The notes: generated by a model from the sequence alone, not told the origin. 64,000 nucleotides of DNA from Musa acuminata AAA Group (GCF_036884655.1 NC_088345.1:33543501-33607500); one strand, 5' to 3'; shown: positions 1-10,888, numbered from the stretch's first letter. Translations and numbers: made by a program.

Positions 1-257
1 AACTCGTTTTTATCAAGAGCGCAAAATAAGGCATTCATAGCCTTTGCATTAAGAGCGAAAGCCTTCTTCTCCAAATCGTTCCAATCGATCATTGGAAGAG
101 AAGATTTTGAAAATCCATTTTCAACAAGGTTCCACAATTCAAAATCCATAGAAATAAGAAAGATCCTCATTCGGGTCTTCCAGTAAGTGTAGTCCGTTCC
201 ACTGAACATGGGTGGACGTGTAATTGAATGCCCCTCTTGGTTTCCGGCGTATGCCAT
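1..257 (-). pseudogene. Element A gag, N-terminal part (cut by window edge)
   Basis: This is the first ~85 codons of a Copia gag on the minus strand. It is nearly identical in DNA to the start of the gag at 2907-4490. The start ATG is at 257-255, in the same context as the other copies, and lies about 50 bp from a primer binding site and LTR end, as expected for a leader. The visible part covers the YWKTRMR and MNALFCALDKNEF stretches typical of UBN2/DUF4219-type gag of Sirevirus-like elements. The rest of the element lies left of the window, so whether it is intact cannot be judged. Typed as pseudogene only because it is incomplete here. Confidence 0.8.
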
Positions 258-293
258 CTCTCTTGGGCTTTAATCCTTTAGAGAGTTAACCTC

Positions 294-305
294 GCTCTGA
301 TACCA
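294..305 (-). other. Primer binding site of element A
   Basis: Read on the minus strand it is TGGTATCAGAGC, complementary to the 3' end of plant initiator tRNA-Met. It lies two bases inside the LTR end (CCTAACA), the standard priming position for minus-strand DNA synthesis of Copia elements. Confidence 0.88.
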
Positions 306-434
306 ATTGTTAGGATCAAGAGCACTAAGAGGGGGGGGGTGAATTAGTGCAGCGGAAATCTTATAATAAATTAAAAACCAAAAGCTGCGTTCGTTCAAAA
401 ACTATTATGATGCAAAAGCAAATTCTCAGTTTGT

Positions 435-790
435 ATCTAAGTGCAGTTTGCGTCTAAGCGCAGATTGCATCTAAGCGCAGTTTTGCGTCTAAGCGCAGAT
501 TGCGTCTAAGCGCAGATTGCGTCTAAGCGCAGTTTTGCGTCTAAGCGCAGTTTTGCGTCTAAACTCAGATTTACGTCTAAATGCATATTTACGTCTAAAC
601 GCAGATTTACGTCTAAACGCAGTTTTACGTCTAAACGTAGTTTTACGTCTAAACGCAGATTTACGTCTAAATGCAGTTTTACGTCTAAACGCAGTTTTAC
701 GTCTAAACGCAGTTTTACGTCTAAACGCAGTTTTACGTCTAAACGCAGATTTACGTCTAAACGCAGTTAGATGTAGATTTACGTCTAAAC
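435..790 (-). repeat. 18-20 bp tandem repeat in R/U5 of LTR A
   Basis: About 18 imperfect copies of a unit like ACGTCTAAACGCAGTTTT, mostly 18-20 bp apart. The same repeat occurs at the same place in every Sirevirus LTR of this window. The arginine/leucine-rich open frame across it is an artefact of the period. Confidence 0.9.
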
Positions 791-1507
791 TTTGAAACTC
801 GTTTGTATACTCGCAGAAGACAGTATGCAGTTCAAACCAAGACGTAAACGTGAACTGAAATCTGATGATTGAGCGAAGAAAGCCGATTTACGTCTGAATG
901 CAGTTTTACGTCTAAATTATGAAACTCATTCGTAAAATCGTAGAGGACAGATTGCAGTTATTAATAGGATTAAAATGTAAGCGTAAACTGCAAGGAAGCT
1001 CGTTCGTAAAAGCACGGAAAACAGTTCTGCAGAATCAAACGTAAACGTAAACTGTAATGTATGAAAATACGAGTTTACGTCTGAATGCAGATTTGGAAGA
1101 ACAGCACTTAGAACTTGTTCGTGAAAGCGCAGAGAGCAGTAGTGATGAGGGAGGTTTGCAGTAATGATAAAGTGCTCGAAAATAAACGCAAACCAGAGAT
1201 TTAGAGTGGTTCGGTCAGCCTTGACCTACTCCACTTTTGGCTTCCTCCACCGATGAGGTTGCCGACGTCAACTAGGTGCCTTCCTTCAATGGGCGAAGGC
1301 CAAACTTCCCTCTTACAGTTTCTCTCCTTTTGACAGGCTTAGGAGACAACCTTTACAGACCTTTCTCTCCTCACTTTACAATTGAAAACTTGAAGAACAG
1401 AAGGAGGAGACTTAAAGGCTTTACAACACTTTTGAGCTCTTTAGAATCACAGAAAAGATCACAATTTCGGTATAGGTCTGTGTCTTTTCAGTGCTGAATG
1501 GGTGGGG

Positions 1508-1515
1508 TATTTATA
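1508..1515 (-). promoter_or_regulatory. TATA-like box of LTR A
   Basis: Minus-strand TATAAATA followed by CCCCACCCATTCAGCACTGA. The surroundings are conserved in all copies of this LTR and separate a repeat-rich U3 from the R/U5 part, so this is the likely RNA polymerase II promoter of the element. Confidence 0.6.
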
Positions 1516-1589
1516 GGCCCCAACCCAATTCAAAATTCGAGCTCAAAACGATCAAATCGATCAAATCCCAGAATTCTGGGATCAGGCGG

Positions 1590-2215
1590 TTGCACCTCTC
1601 GACTGGAGAGGTGGCACCGCCTGGCAGAGCTCGAAGACTGAGCTCTGCCGATTGCTTCTCTCTGCCAGAGCTCGAAGACTGAGCTCGATGGTTGCATCAC
1701 CTGGCAGAGCTCGAAGACTGAGCTTGGTGATTGCATCACCTGGCAGAGCTCGAAACAGAGCTCGGTGGTTGCATCACCTGGCAGAGCTCCAAGCTGAGCT
1801 CAGGCTGATCCACCTCTCTGCCAGAGCTCGAAGACTGAGCTTGGTGAATGCATCACCTGGCAGAGCTCGAGACTGAGCTCAGGCTGATGCACCTCTCTGC
1901 CAAAGCTCGAAGACTGAGCTTGGTGGTTGCATCGCCTGGCAGAGCTCGGAACTTGAGCTCTGGCGGTGCAACCTCTTGGCTGGGGCGGTTGCACCTCCCA
2001 GCCGTGCAGCCCTGGCGGTTGCACCTCCTGGCTGGGGCGGTTGCACCTCCCAGCCCCACAGCCCAGGCGGTTGCACCTCCTGGCTGGGGCGGTTGCACCT
2101 CCCAGCCCCACAGCCCAGGCGGTTGCACCTCCTGGCTGGGGCGGTTGCACCTCTCAACTCCACAGCCCAGGCGGTTGCACCTCCTGGCTGGGGCGGTTGC
2201 ACCTCCTGGTGCAAT
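1590..2215 (-). repeat. U3 tandem repeats of LTR A
   Basis: Two interleaved repeat families. One (about 1590-1965) is a module of roughly 40-65 bp with GAGCTCGAAGACTGAGCTC and a GGTTGCATCACCTGGCA-type core. The other (about 1965-2215) is a module of about 50 bp built on GGCGGTTGCACCTCC. Upstream of a TATA box such repeats could act as enhancers, but that is inference. Confidence 0.8.
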
Positions 2216-2733
2216 CAGGGTCCGAATGGTTCACTCCATTCGACCCACTTTGAATCTTTTCAGGGGCCCAATTGCCCCAAGATTAAGCTAATGGGATCAC
2301 CTCCCATTTTCATGCTTAATCATCGTGCTAACTACGATTATCTCTAAGACAACTTCTGCAGCTTGCTCCGATGCGTCAATCGCTTCTTCCGGCGAGTTTC
2401 CTGCCAACTTCCGTCGATCAACCGATAACCCTCGGTGATCCTTCTGCGGACATCCGGCATACTCCTGGACTTTGCGACGATCCACTTGGCGAGTTCCGAC
2501 GAGCTTCGCTTGGCAAGCTTCTGGACTTCTCGGATCTGTTCTCTCTGAACCTCCGACGACCGTCCGAACTTCCGTCGAACTCTCGAACTCCCAACGTGAT
2601 CATGATCTTGACTCCGGCGCAACTCCTGCTGCTTGTCTTACTCTCATCGTAGTTAATCCTGCACACTTATCTCAACACATAGATTAGATAACAAATGACA
2701 ATTGACTTCATCATCAAAATCCGAGATTCAACA

Positions 2734-2906
2734 GTATGTGAATTAGGATATCATATGTTTCTAATAAGGTTGTATCGTTTTTGTGATTTCACAACTTCCA
2801 CTTGTTACTTAAGCGTTGTGAGTTCCTTTTTGATTCTTGGTTTATGACCATTGAGAGTCAAGGAGCAGAAAATTATTTCTTGCTCCGGCCTAGACTTTTA
2901 ATGTTT
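2734..2906. other. Short internal remnant between element A LTR and element B gag
   Basis: 173 bp lying directly after the 5' LTR of A and before the stop codon of the B gag. In intact element C the matching place begins the protease region (DSGCSRHM). Here only faint similarity is visible near the gag end and no protease is readable. The simplest reading is that A inserted into the internal region of a B copy that had already lost or diverged in its pol. Confidence 0.45.
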
Positions 2907-4490
2907 TTATAGGAAGGGATGATCTTTAGGAACCCATTTGCTTTTGGGTGCCTCATAAATAGATCTACATTTTCTATCATGTTGCATAGAGTTTATCATG
3001 GTTCTTTTAGGAACCCAAATTAATTTGTTTGGACTTATTTTCTTGAATGGACAACAATGTGTCTTGTGTCCAGATTTGCAACAAAAGTTGCACTTGGTTT
3101 GGTGTTGAACATGTAAGATGGGGCCTTTTACAAAGGTAGTTGGATTTCGGTGAGGACTCCTCACAAATCCAATCCCACTTCTTTTGGGAGCATGACCCTT
3201 GTTTGTAAGGATCATGTTTAATGACTTGCTACCAACCTCGAATTTCTTCAAAGTGTCCTTAAGTAGCAAGTTTTCTTTTTGTATAGTTTCTAAATCATGA
3301 CATTTGATACATGAATTTAAACTATCATGATGTTCGACTTTTAACTTATCAAACTCACAAGTAAGATTATCATGTACCTTTTTTAGCAACTTGTATTTTC
3401 TATTTATAACTTTGCATTCATCAAATAAATCATGGAAGGCATTTAATAATTCATCGAAAGATAAATCAGCATTTAATAAATCCGTTACCTCCTCTTCGAT
3501 GGCCATAAAGGCGTAATGAGCAACTTGCTCGGTGTTGGACTCCTCTTCCTCAGATGCGCTCGAATCATCCCATGTTGCTTGGAGCGCCTTCTTCTTTGTT
3601 GTTCTTTTCTTGACTTGGGGACAATCACTCTTGTAGTGTCCCGGCTTTTTACATTCGTAGCAGATTACTTGGTCCTTCTTGGGTTCAATTTTATTTTTCA
3701 CATCGTTTTTAAACTTGTTTCTTTTGAAGAATTTCTTAAACTTTCTTGTCAAAAGTGCCAAGTCATCGTCACAATCCTCATCACTTGAGTTTTCTCTCAA
3801 GTGGCATTCAGAAGTTTTAAGTGCCATATCCTTCCTGTTCTTTGGAAGGATGTCTTCTTGCTCTTCATGAGCTTTGCAGGTCATTTCGTAGGTCATTAAT
3901 GACCCGATTAGTTCTTCAAGAGGGAAATTTCGCAGATCTTTTGCCTCTTGAATAGCGGTGACTTTAGGATCCCAACTCTTAGGAAGGGATCTTAGTATCT
4001 TATTAACAAGCTCAAAATCCGAAAAGCTCTTTCCGAGTCCTTTTAGACCGTTGACGACATCCGTGAAACGGGTAAACATGTCGCCAATGGTTTCACTCGG
4101 TTTCATTCGGAAAAGTTCAAAAGAATGCAGCAACAGATTGATTTTTGACTCTTTCACTCTACTTGTGCCCTCGTGGGTCACTTCAAGTGTGTGCCAAATA
4201 TCAAAAGCAGTTTCGCAAGTTGAAACACGATTAAACTCGTTTTTATCAAGTGCGCAAAATAAGGCATTCATAGCCTTTGCATTAAGAGCGAAAGCCTTCT
4301 TCTCCAAATCGTTCCAATCGATCATTGGAAGAGAAGATTTTGAAAATCCATTTTCAACAAGGTTCCACAGTTCAAAATCCATAGAAATAAGAAAGATCCT
4401 CATTCGGGTCTTCCAGTAAGTGTAGTCCGTTCCACTGAACATGGGTGGACGTGTAATCGAATGCCCCTCTTGGTTTCCGGCGTATGCCAT
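2907..4490 (-). CDS. gag: Gag polyprotein of element B (Sirevirus-like Copia)
   Basis: A 527-residue gag that would form the capsid/nucleocapsid of the cytoplasmic virus-like particle. Residues ~15-220 are the DUF4219/UBN2-type gag domain (YWKTRMR, WDPKVTAIQEAKDL, LEELIGSLMTYEM). A CX2CX4HX4C zinc knuckle (CYECKKPGHYKSDC) lies near residue 270, an acidic/charged linker and a coiled-coil-like stretch follow, and a second knuckle-like motif (CNFCCKSGHKTHCC) lies near 465. The start is the ATG about 50 bp from the primer site. The frame closes with TAA directly after HPFL. Its homologue in element C closes with TAG at the same codon. No pol follows here (the next ~170 bp is remnant and then the LTR of A), so B cannot move by itself as seen. 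Length and sequence match the C gag closely. Confidence 0.87.
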   Translation of the reverse strand: MAYAGNQEGHSITRPPMFSGTDYTYWKTRMRIFLISMDFELWNLVENGFSKSSLPMIDWNDLEKKAFALNAKAMNALFCALDKNEFNRVSTCETAFDIWHTLEVTHEGTSRVKESKINLLLHSFELFRMKPSETIGDMFTRFTDVVNGLKGLGKSFSDFELVNKILRSLPKSWDPKVTAIQEAKDLRNFPLEELIGSLMTYEMTCKAHEEQEDILPKNRKDMALKTSECHLRENSSDEDCDDDLALLTRKFKKFFKRNKFKNDVKNKIEPKKDQVICYECKKPGHYKSDCPQVKKRTTKKKALQATWDDSSASEEEESNTEQVAHYAFMAIEEEVTDLLNADLSFDELLNAFHDLFDECKVINRKYKLLKKVHDNLTCEFDKLKVEHHDSLNSCIKCHDLETIQKENLLLKDTLKKFEVGSKSLNMILTNKGHAPKRSGIGFVRSPHRNPTTFVKGPILHVQHQTKCNFCCKSGHKTHCCPFKKISPNKLIWVPKRTMINSMQHDRKCRSIYEAPKSKWVPKDHPFL

Positions 4491-4526
4491 CTCTCTTGGG
4501 TTTTAATCCTTTAGAGAGTTAACCTT

Positions 4527-4538
4527 GCCCTGATACCA
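4527..4538 (-). other. Primer binding site of element B (one mismatch)
   Basis: Minus-strand TGGTATCAGGGC, one base different from the tRNA-Met-complementary TGGTATCAGAGC of elements A, C and D. It sits two bases inside the LTR end. Confidence 0.8.
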
Positions 4539-4540
4539 AT

Positions 4541-6866
4541 TGTTAGGATCGAGAGCACTAAGAGGGGGGGGGGGGTGAATTAGTGCAGCGGAAATCTTAC
4601 AATAATTTAAAAACCAAAAGCTGCGTTCGTTCAAAGACTATTATGATGCAAAAGCAAATTCTCAGTTTGTATCTAAGTGCAGTTTGCGTCTAAGCGCAGA
4701 TTGCGTTTAAGCGCAGTTTTGCGTCTAAGCGCAGTTTTACGTCTAAGCGCAGTTTTGCGTCTAAACTCAGATTTACGTCTAAATGCAGATTTACGTCTAA
4801 ACGCAGATTTACGTCTAAACGCAGATTTACGTCTAAACGCAGTTTTACGTCTAAACGCAGATTTACGTCTAAACGCAGTTTTACGTCTAAACGCAGTTTT
4901 ACGTCTAAACGCAGATTTACGTCTAAACGCAGTTTTACGTCTAGACGCAGATTTACGTCTAAACTTTGAAACTCGTTTGTATACTCGCAGAAGGCAGTAT
5001 GCAGTGGAAATCAAGATGTAAACGTGAACTGAAATCTGATGATTGAGCGAGGAAAGCCGATTTACGTCTGATTGCAGTTTTACGTCTAAATGTTGAAACT
5101 CGTTCGTAAAATCGTAGAGGACAGATTGCAGTTATTAATAGGATTAAAATGTAAGCGTAAACTGCAAAGAAGCTCGTTCGTAAAAGCACGGAAAACAGTT
5201 CTGCAGAATCAAACGTAAACGTAAACTTTAATGTATGAAAATATGAATTTACGTCTGAATGCAGATTTGGAAGAACAGCACTTAGAACTTGTTCGTGAAA
5301 GCGCAGAGAGCAGTAGTGATGAGGGAGGTTTGCAGTAATGATAAAATGCTCGAAAATAAACGCAAACCAGAGATTTAGAGTGGTTCGGTCAGCCTTGACC
5401 TACTCCACTTTTGGCTTCCTCCACCGATGAGGTTGCCGACGTCAACTAGGTGCCTTCCTTCAATGGGCGAAGGCCAAACTTCCCTCTTACAGTTTCTCTC
5501 CTTTTGACAGGCTTAGGAGACAACCTTTACAGACCTTTCTCTCCTCACTTTACAATTGAAAACTTGAAGAACAGAAGTAGGAGACTTAAAGGCTTTACAA
5601 CACTTTTGAGCTCTTAGAATCACAGAAAAGATCAAGATTTCGGTGTAGGTCTGTATCTATTCAGTGCTGAATGGGTGGGGTATTTATAGGCCCCAACCCA
5701 ATTCAAAATTCGAGCTCAAAACGATCAAATCGATCAAATCCCAGAATTCTGGGATCAGGCGGTTGCACCTCTTGACTGGAGAGGTGGCACCGCCTGGCAG
5801 AGCTCGAAGACTGAGCTCAGGCGATTGCTTCTCTCTGCCAGAGCTCGAAGACTGAGCTCGATGGTTGCATCACCTGGCAGAGCTCGAAGACTGAGCTTGG
5901 TGATTGCATCACCTGGCAGAGCTCGAAACTGAGCTCGGTGGTTGCATCACCTGGCAGAGCTCCAAGCTGAGCTCAGGCTGATCCACCTCTCTGCCAGAGC
6001 TCGAAGACTGAGCTCGGTGATTGCATCACCTGGCAGAGCTCGAGACTGAGCTCAGGCTGATGCACCTCTCTGCCAGAGCTCGAAGACTGAGCTCGGTGGT
6101 TGCATCGCCTGGCAGAGCTCGAAACTTGAGCTCTGGCGGTGCTACCTCTTGGCAGAGGAGGTTGCACCGCCCAGTCTAGCTCGAAGACTGAGCTCTGGGC
6201 GGTTGCACCTCTCGGCTGGGGCGGTTGCACCTCCCAGCCTCGCAGCCCTGGCGGTTGCACCTCCTGGCTGGGGCGGTTGCACCTCCCAACCCCACAGCCC
6301 AGGCGGTTGCACCTCCTGGCTGGGGCGGTTGCACCTCCTGGTGCAATCAGGGTCCGAATGGTTCACTCCATTCGGCCCACTTTGAATCTTTTCAGGGGCC
6401 CAATTGCCCCAAGATTAAGCTAATGGGATCACCTCCCATTTTCATGCTTAATCATCATGCTAACTACGATTAACTCTAAGACAACTTCTGCAGCTTTGCT
6501 CCGATGCGTCAATCGCTTCTTCCGGCGAGTTTCCTGCCAACTTCCGTCGATCAACCGATAACCCTCGGTGATCCTTCTGCGGACATCCGGCATACTCCTG
6601 GACTTTGCGACGATCCACTTGGCGAGTTCCGACGAGCTTCGCTTGGCAAGCTTCTGGACTTCTCGGATCTGTTCTCGCTGAACCTCCGACGACCGTCCGA
6701 ACTTCCGTCGAACTCTCGAACTCCCAACGTGATCATGATCTTGACTCCGGCGCAACACCTGCTGCTTGTCTTACTCTTATCGTAGTTAATCCTGCACACT
6801 TATCTCAACACATAATTTAGATAACAAATGACAATTGACTTCATCATCAAAATCCGAGATTCAACA
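4541..6866 (-). repeat. 5' LTR of element B, inserted at the edge of the 5S array
   Basis: 2,326 bp with TGTTGAATC (6866) to GATCCTAACA (4541) on the minus strand. It carries the same R/U5 18-20 bp repeat (about 4670-4975), TATA-like box (5681-5688) and U3 modules (about 5757-6340) as LTR A. The base after 6866 starts CATACACCGTCCG, which is 5S spacer sequence, so this is the junction between retroelement and 5S array. The other end of B is not in the window, so a target duplication cannot be confirmed. Confidence 0.88.
5681..5688 (-). promoter_or_regulatory. TATA-like box of LTR B
   Basis: TATAAATA on the minus strand in the same conserved context as in the other Sirevirus LTRs of the window. 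Confidence 0.6.
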
Positions 6867-6916
6867 CATACACCGTCCGTGACGTGCACAAAGGCGAGGG
6901 ACGACGCACACAAAAT

Positions 6917-7035
6917 GAGTGCCATCATACCAGCACTAAAGGACCGGATCCCATCAGAACTCCGAAGTTAAATGTGCTTGGGTGAGAGTAGTACTAGGAT
7001 GGGTGACCCCATGGGAAGTCCTCGTGTTGCACTCC
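6917..7035 (+). rRNA. 5S rRNA: 5S rRNA gene copy 1
   Basis: 119 bp followed by TTTTT. Against the window consensus it has G7C and C26G (a linked pair), G56A and C57T in the box A region, C67T and C95A. It starts 50 bp downstream of the LTR of element B. Probably degenerate. Confidence 0.85.
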
Positions 7036-7264
7036 TTTTTGCGCCCCGAGCGACCAAAACCTCTCCCGTCGACCTCCGAGACGATTGTTTCGGGCCTTGG
7101 AATTTGCCGTGACCGCTACGCAGTCAGTCTCGTGGGGCTCGGAGAGCGATTCCAAGTTCATTCTTGAAAGTCCCGATGGTTTCGGCTTGCCGCGTTCGAG
7201 AGGTTTGGGGGCTCCATACGCCGTCTGCGACGTGCACAAAGGCGAGGGACGACGCACACAAAAC

Positions 7265-7383
7265 GAGTGCCATCATACCAGCACTAAAGGACCGGATCCC
7301 ATCAGAACTCCGAAGTTAAATGTGCTTGGGCGAGAGTAGTCCTAGGATGGGTGACCCCCCGGGAAGTCCTCGTGTTGCAATCG
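7265..7383 (+). rRNA. 5S rRNA: 5S rRNA gene copy 2
   Basis: 119 bp plus TTTTT, with G7C/C26G, G56A, C57T, A77C, T96C and changes in the last bases (C116A, C119G) that would weaken the terminal helix. It lies 348 bp from copy 1 because the preceding spacer is short. Confidence 0.83.
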
Positions 7384-7690
7384 TTTTTGCGCACTGAGCG
7401 ACCAAAACCTCTCCCGTCGACCTCCGAGGCGATGGTTTCGGGCCTCGAAATTTGCCGTGACCGCTGCGCAGTCAGTCTCGTGGAGCTCGGAGAGAGGTTT
7501 CGGGAATGGGGTCGCAATAGCGATTCTGAGTTCGTTCGTGAATGTCCCGAAGGTTTCAGCATGCCGTGTCCGGTACGCGGTGGGCATCGGAGAGATCTGA
7601 CAATGGCGATTCCGAGAACGTTCGAGAGGTTTGGGGGCTCCATACACCGTCCGCGACGTGCAGAAAGGTGAGGGACGACGCACACAAAAC

Positions 7691-7809
7691 GAGTGCGATC
7701 ATACCAGCACTAAAGCACCGGATCCCATCAGAACTCCGTAGTTAAACGTGCTTGGGCGAGAGTAGTACTAGGATTGGTGACCCCATGGGAAGTCCTCGTG
7801 TTGCACTGC
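7691..7809 (+). rRNA. 5S rRNA: 5S rRNA gene copy 3
   Basis: 119 bp plus TTTTT at canonical 426 bp spacing. It has A49T, G56A, G85T (box C region), C95A and C118G. Confidence 0.85.
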
Positions 7810-8090
7810 TTTTTGCGCCCCGAGCGACCAAAACCTCTCCCGTCGACCTCCGAGGCGATGGTTTCGGGCCTCGGAATTTGCCGTGACCGCTACGCAGTCA
7901 GTCTCGTGGGGCTCGGAGAGTGATTCCAAATTCGTTCGAGAAAGTCCCGATGGTTTCGGCTTGCCGTGTCCGGTACGCGGTGGGAATCGGAGATATCCGA
8001 CAATGGCGATTCCGAGATCGTTCGAGAGGTTTGGGGGCTCCATACGCCGTCTGCGACGTGCACAAAGGCGAGGGACGGCGTACACAAAAC

Positions 8091-8209
8091 GAGTGCCATC
8101 ATACCAGCACTAAAGGACCGGATCCCATCAGAACTTCAAAGTTAAACGTGCTTGGGCGAGAGTAGTACTAGGATGGTTGGCCCCCCGGGAAGTCCTCGTG
8201 TTGCACTCC
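8091..8209 (+). rRNA. 5S rRNA: 5S rRNA gene copy 4
   Basis: 119 bp plus TTTTT, with G7C/C26G, C46T, G48A, G56A, and G87T and A90G in the box C region. Confidence 0.83.
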
Positions 8210-8516
8210 TTTTTGCGCCTCGAGCGACCAAAACCTCTCCCGTCGACCTCCGAGGCGATGGTTTCGGGCCTCGGAATTTGCCGTGACCGCTACGCAGTCA
8301 GTCTCGTGGGGCTCGGAGAGAGGTTTCTGGAATGGAGTCGCAATAGCGATTGCAAGTTCGTTCGAGAAAGTCCCGATGGTTTCGGCTTGCCGTGTCCGGT
8401 ACGCGGTGGGCATCGGAGAGATCCGACAATGGCGATTCTGAGATCGTTCGAGAGGTTTGGGGGCTCCATACGCCGTCCGTGACATGCACAATGGCGAGGG
8501 ACGACGCACACAAAAC

Positions 8517-8635
8517 GAGTGCGATCATACCAGCACTAAAGCACCGGATCTCATCAAAACTCGAAAGTTAAACATGCTTGGGCGAGAGTACTACTAGGAT
8601 GGTTGACCCCTTTGGAAGTCCTCTTGTTGCACTCC
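8517..8635 (+). pseudogene. 5S rRNA: 5S rRNA copy 5, degenerate and without terminator
   Basis: 119 bp, but about ten changes including C35T, C47G, G48A, G56A, G58A, G75C and G108T, and the T-run after the gene is broken (ATTTGG). Very likely a pseudogene. Confidence 0.8.
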
Positions 8636-8942
8636 ATTTGGCGCCCCGAGCGACCAAAACCTCTCCCGTCAACCACCGAGGCGATGGTTTCGGGCCTCGG
8701 AATTTGCCGTGACTGCTACGCAGTCATTCTCGTGGGGCTCGGAGAGAGGTTTCCGGAATGGGGTCGCAATAACGATTCCTAGTTCGTTCGACAAAGTCCC
8801 GATGGTTTCGGCTTGCCATGTCCGGTACGCGGTGGGCGTCGGAGAGATCCGACAATGGCGATTCCGAGATCGTTCGAGAGGTTTGGGGGCTCCATACACC
8901 GTCCGCGACATGCACAAAGGCGAGGGACGACGCCCACAAAAC

Positions 8943-9061
8943 GAGTGCGATCATACCAGAGCTAAAGCATCGGATCCCATAAGAACACCGTAGTTAAACG
9001 TGCTTGGGCGAGAGTAGTACTAGGATGGGTGACCCCCTGGGAAGTCCTCGTGTTGCACTCC
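8943..9061 (+). pseudogene. 5S rRNA: 5S rRNA copy 6, terminator deleted
   Basis: 119 bp with C18A/A19G, C28T, C39A, T45A, A49T and G56A. The T-run and the start of the spacer are deleted: the gene end runs straight into CGACCAAA. An RNA polymerase III transcript would lack its normal stop. Confidence 0.8.
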
Positions 9062-9407
9062 CGACCAAATCCTCTCTCGTCGACCTCCGAGGCGTTGGTT
9101 TCGGGCCTCGGAATTTGCCGTGACCGCTATGCAATCAGTCTCGTGGGGCTCGGAGAGAGGTTTCCGGAATGGGGTCGCAATAGCGATTCTGAGTTCGTTC
9201 TCGCTCGGAGAGAGGTTTCCGGAATGGGGTCGCAATAGCGATTCTGAGTTCGTTCGAGAAATCTCGAAGGTTTCGGCTTGCCGTGTCCGGTACGCGGTGG
9301 GCATCGGAGAGATCCGACAATGGCGATACCGAGATCGTTCGAGAGGTTTGGGGGCTCCATACACCGTCCGCGACGTGCACATAGGCGAGGGACGACACAC
9401 ACAAAAT

Positions 9408-9526
9408 GAGTGCGATCATACCAGCACTAAAGCATCGGATCCCATCAAAACTCCGTAGTTAAATGTTCTTGGGTGAGAGTAGTACTAGGATGGGTGACCC
9501 CCTGGGAAGTCCTCGTGTTGCACTCC
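9408..9526 (+). rRNA. 5S rRNA: 5S rRNA gene copy 7
   Basis: 119 bp plus TTTTT. It has C28T, G41A, A49T, G56A, C57T, G60T and C67T; several fall in the box A region. Confidence 0.82.
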
Positions 9527-9833
9527 TTTTTGCGCCTCGAGCGACCAAAACCTCTCCCGTCGACCACCGAGGCGATGGTTTCGGGCCTCGGAATTTGCCG
9601 TGACCGCTACACAGTCAGTCTCGTGGGGCTCGGAGAGAGGTTTCCGGAATGGGGTCGCAAAAGCGATTCTGAGTTCGTTCGAGAAAGTCCCGAAGGTTTC
9701 GGCTTGCCGTGTCCGGTACGCGGTGGGCATCGGAGAGATCTAACAGTGGCGATTCCAAGATCGTTCGAGAGGTTTGGGGGCTCCATACGTCGTCCGCGAC
9801 TTGCACAAAGGCGAGGGACGATGCACACAAAAC

Positions 9834-9952
9834 GAGTGCCATCATACCAGCACTAAAGGACCGGATCCCATCTGAACTCCGAAGTTAAACGTGCTTGGGC
9901 GAGAGTAGTACTCGGATGGGTGACCCCCCGGGAAGTCCTCGTGTTGCACTCC
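9834..9952 (+). rRNA. 5S rRNA: 5S rRNA gene copy 8
   Basis: 119 bp plus TTTTT, G7C/C26G haplotype, with A40T, G56A, A80C and T96C. Confidence 0.85.
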
Positions 9953-10343
9953 TTTTTGCGCCCCGAGCAACCAAAACCTCTCCCGTCGACCTCCGAGATG
10001 ATGGTTTCGGGCCACGGAATTTGCCGTGACCACTACGCAGTCAGTCTCGTGGGGCTCGGAGCGAGGTTTCCGAAATGGGGTCACAATAGCGATTCTGAGT
10101 CCGTTCGAGAAAGTCCCGAAGGTTTCGGCTTGCCGTGTCCGGTACGCGGTGGGCATCGGAGAGGTCGCAATAGCGATTCTGAGTCCGTTCGAGAAAGTCC
10201 CGAAGGTTTCGGCTTGCCGTGTCCGGTACGCGGTGGGCATCGGAGAGATCCGACAATGGCGATTCCAAGATCGTTCGAGAGGTTTGGGGGCTCCATACGC
10301 CGTCCGTGACGTGCACAAAGGCGAGGGACGATGCACACAAAAC

Positions 10344-10462
10344 GAGTGCCATCATACCAGCACTAAAGGACCGGATCCCATTTGAACTCCGAAGTTAAAC
10401 GTGCTTGGGCGAGAGTAATACTAGGATGGGTGACCCCCCGGGAAGTCCTCGTGTTGCACTCC
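10344..10462 (+). rRNA. 5S rRNA: 5S rRNA gene copy 9
   Basis: 119 bp plus TTTTT, G7C/C26G haplotype, with C39T, A40T, G56A, G75A and T96C. The spacer before it carries an 84 bp duplication, giving 510 bp spacing. Confidence 0.85.
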
Positions 10463-10769
10463 TTTTTGCGCCCCGAGCAACCAAAACCTCTCCCGTCGAC
10501 TTCCGAGACAATGGTTTCGGGCCTCGGAATTTGCCGTGACCGCTACACAATCAGTCTCATGGGGCTCGGAGAGAGGTTTACGGAATGGGGTCGCAATAGC
10601 GATTCCAAGTTCGTTCGACAAAGTCCCGATGGTTTCGGCTTGCCGTGTCCGGTACGCGGTGGGCATCGGAGAGATCCGACAATGGCGATTTCGAAATCGT
10701 TCAAGAGGTTTGGGGGCTCCATACGTCGTCTGCGACGTGCACAAAGGCGAGGGACGACGCACACAAAAC

Positions 10770-10888
10770 GTGGGCAATCAAACCAGTACTAAAGCACCGG
10801 ATCCAATCAGAACTCCGAAGTTAAACGTGTTTGGGCGAGAGTAGTACTAGGATGGGTGACAACCTGGGAAGTCCTCGTGTTGCACTCC
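10770..10888 (+). rRNA. 5S rRNA: 5S rRNA gene copy 10
   Basis: 119 bp plus TTTTT. The 5' end is unusually altered (A2T, T4G, G7A, T12A), and C18T, C36A, G56A, C61T and CC to AA at 92-93 follow. Probably not functional. Confidence 0.78.

Larger units (their letters stand above)
308..2733 (-). repeat. 5' LTR of element A (Sirevirus-like Copia)
   Basis: A 2,426 bp LTR, read on the minus strand from TGTTGAATC (2733) to GATCCTAACA (308), so it has TG...CA ends. It is followed by a tRNA-Met primer site and a gag start, which makes it the 5' LTR of a minus-strand element. It contains a TATA-like box (1508-1515), GC-rich tandem repeats in U3 and an 18-20 bp tandem repeat in R/U5. It is colinear with the LTRs at 4541-6866, 46142-48206, 53715-55865 and 61942-64000. 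It is about 100 bp longer than its neighbour at 4541-6866, mainly because of extra U3 repeat units. All open frames inside it are chance frames in the repeats. Confidence 0.88.

Noticed and set aside
435..790. CRISPR-like array
   Set aside because: The direct repeats have no unique spacers and no cas genes, and they sit inside a plant LTR. They are simple tandem repeats.
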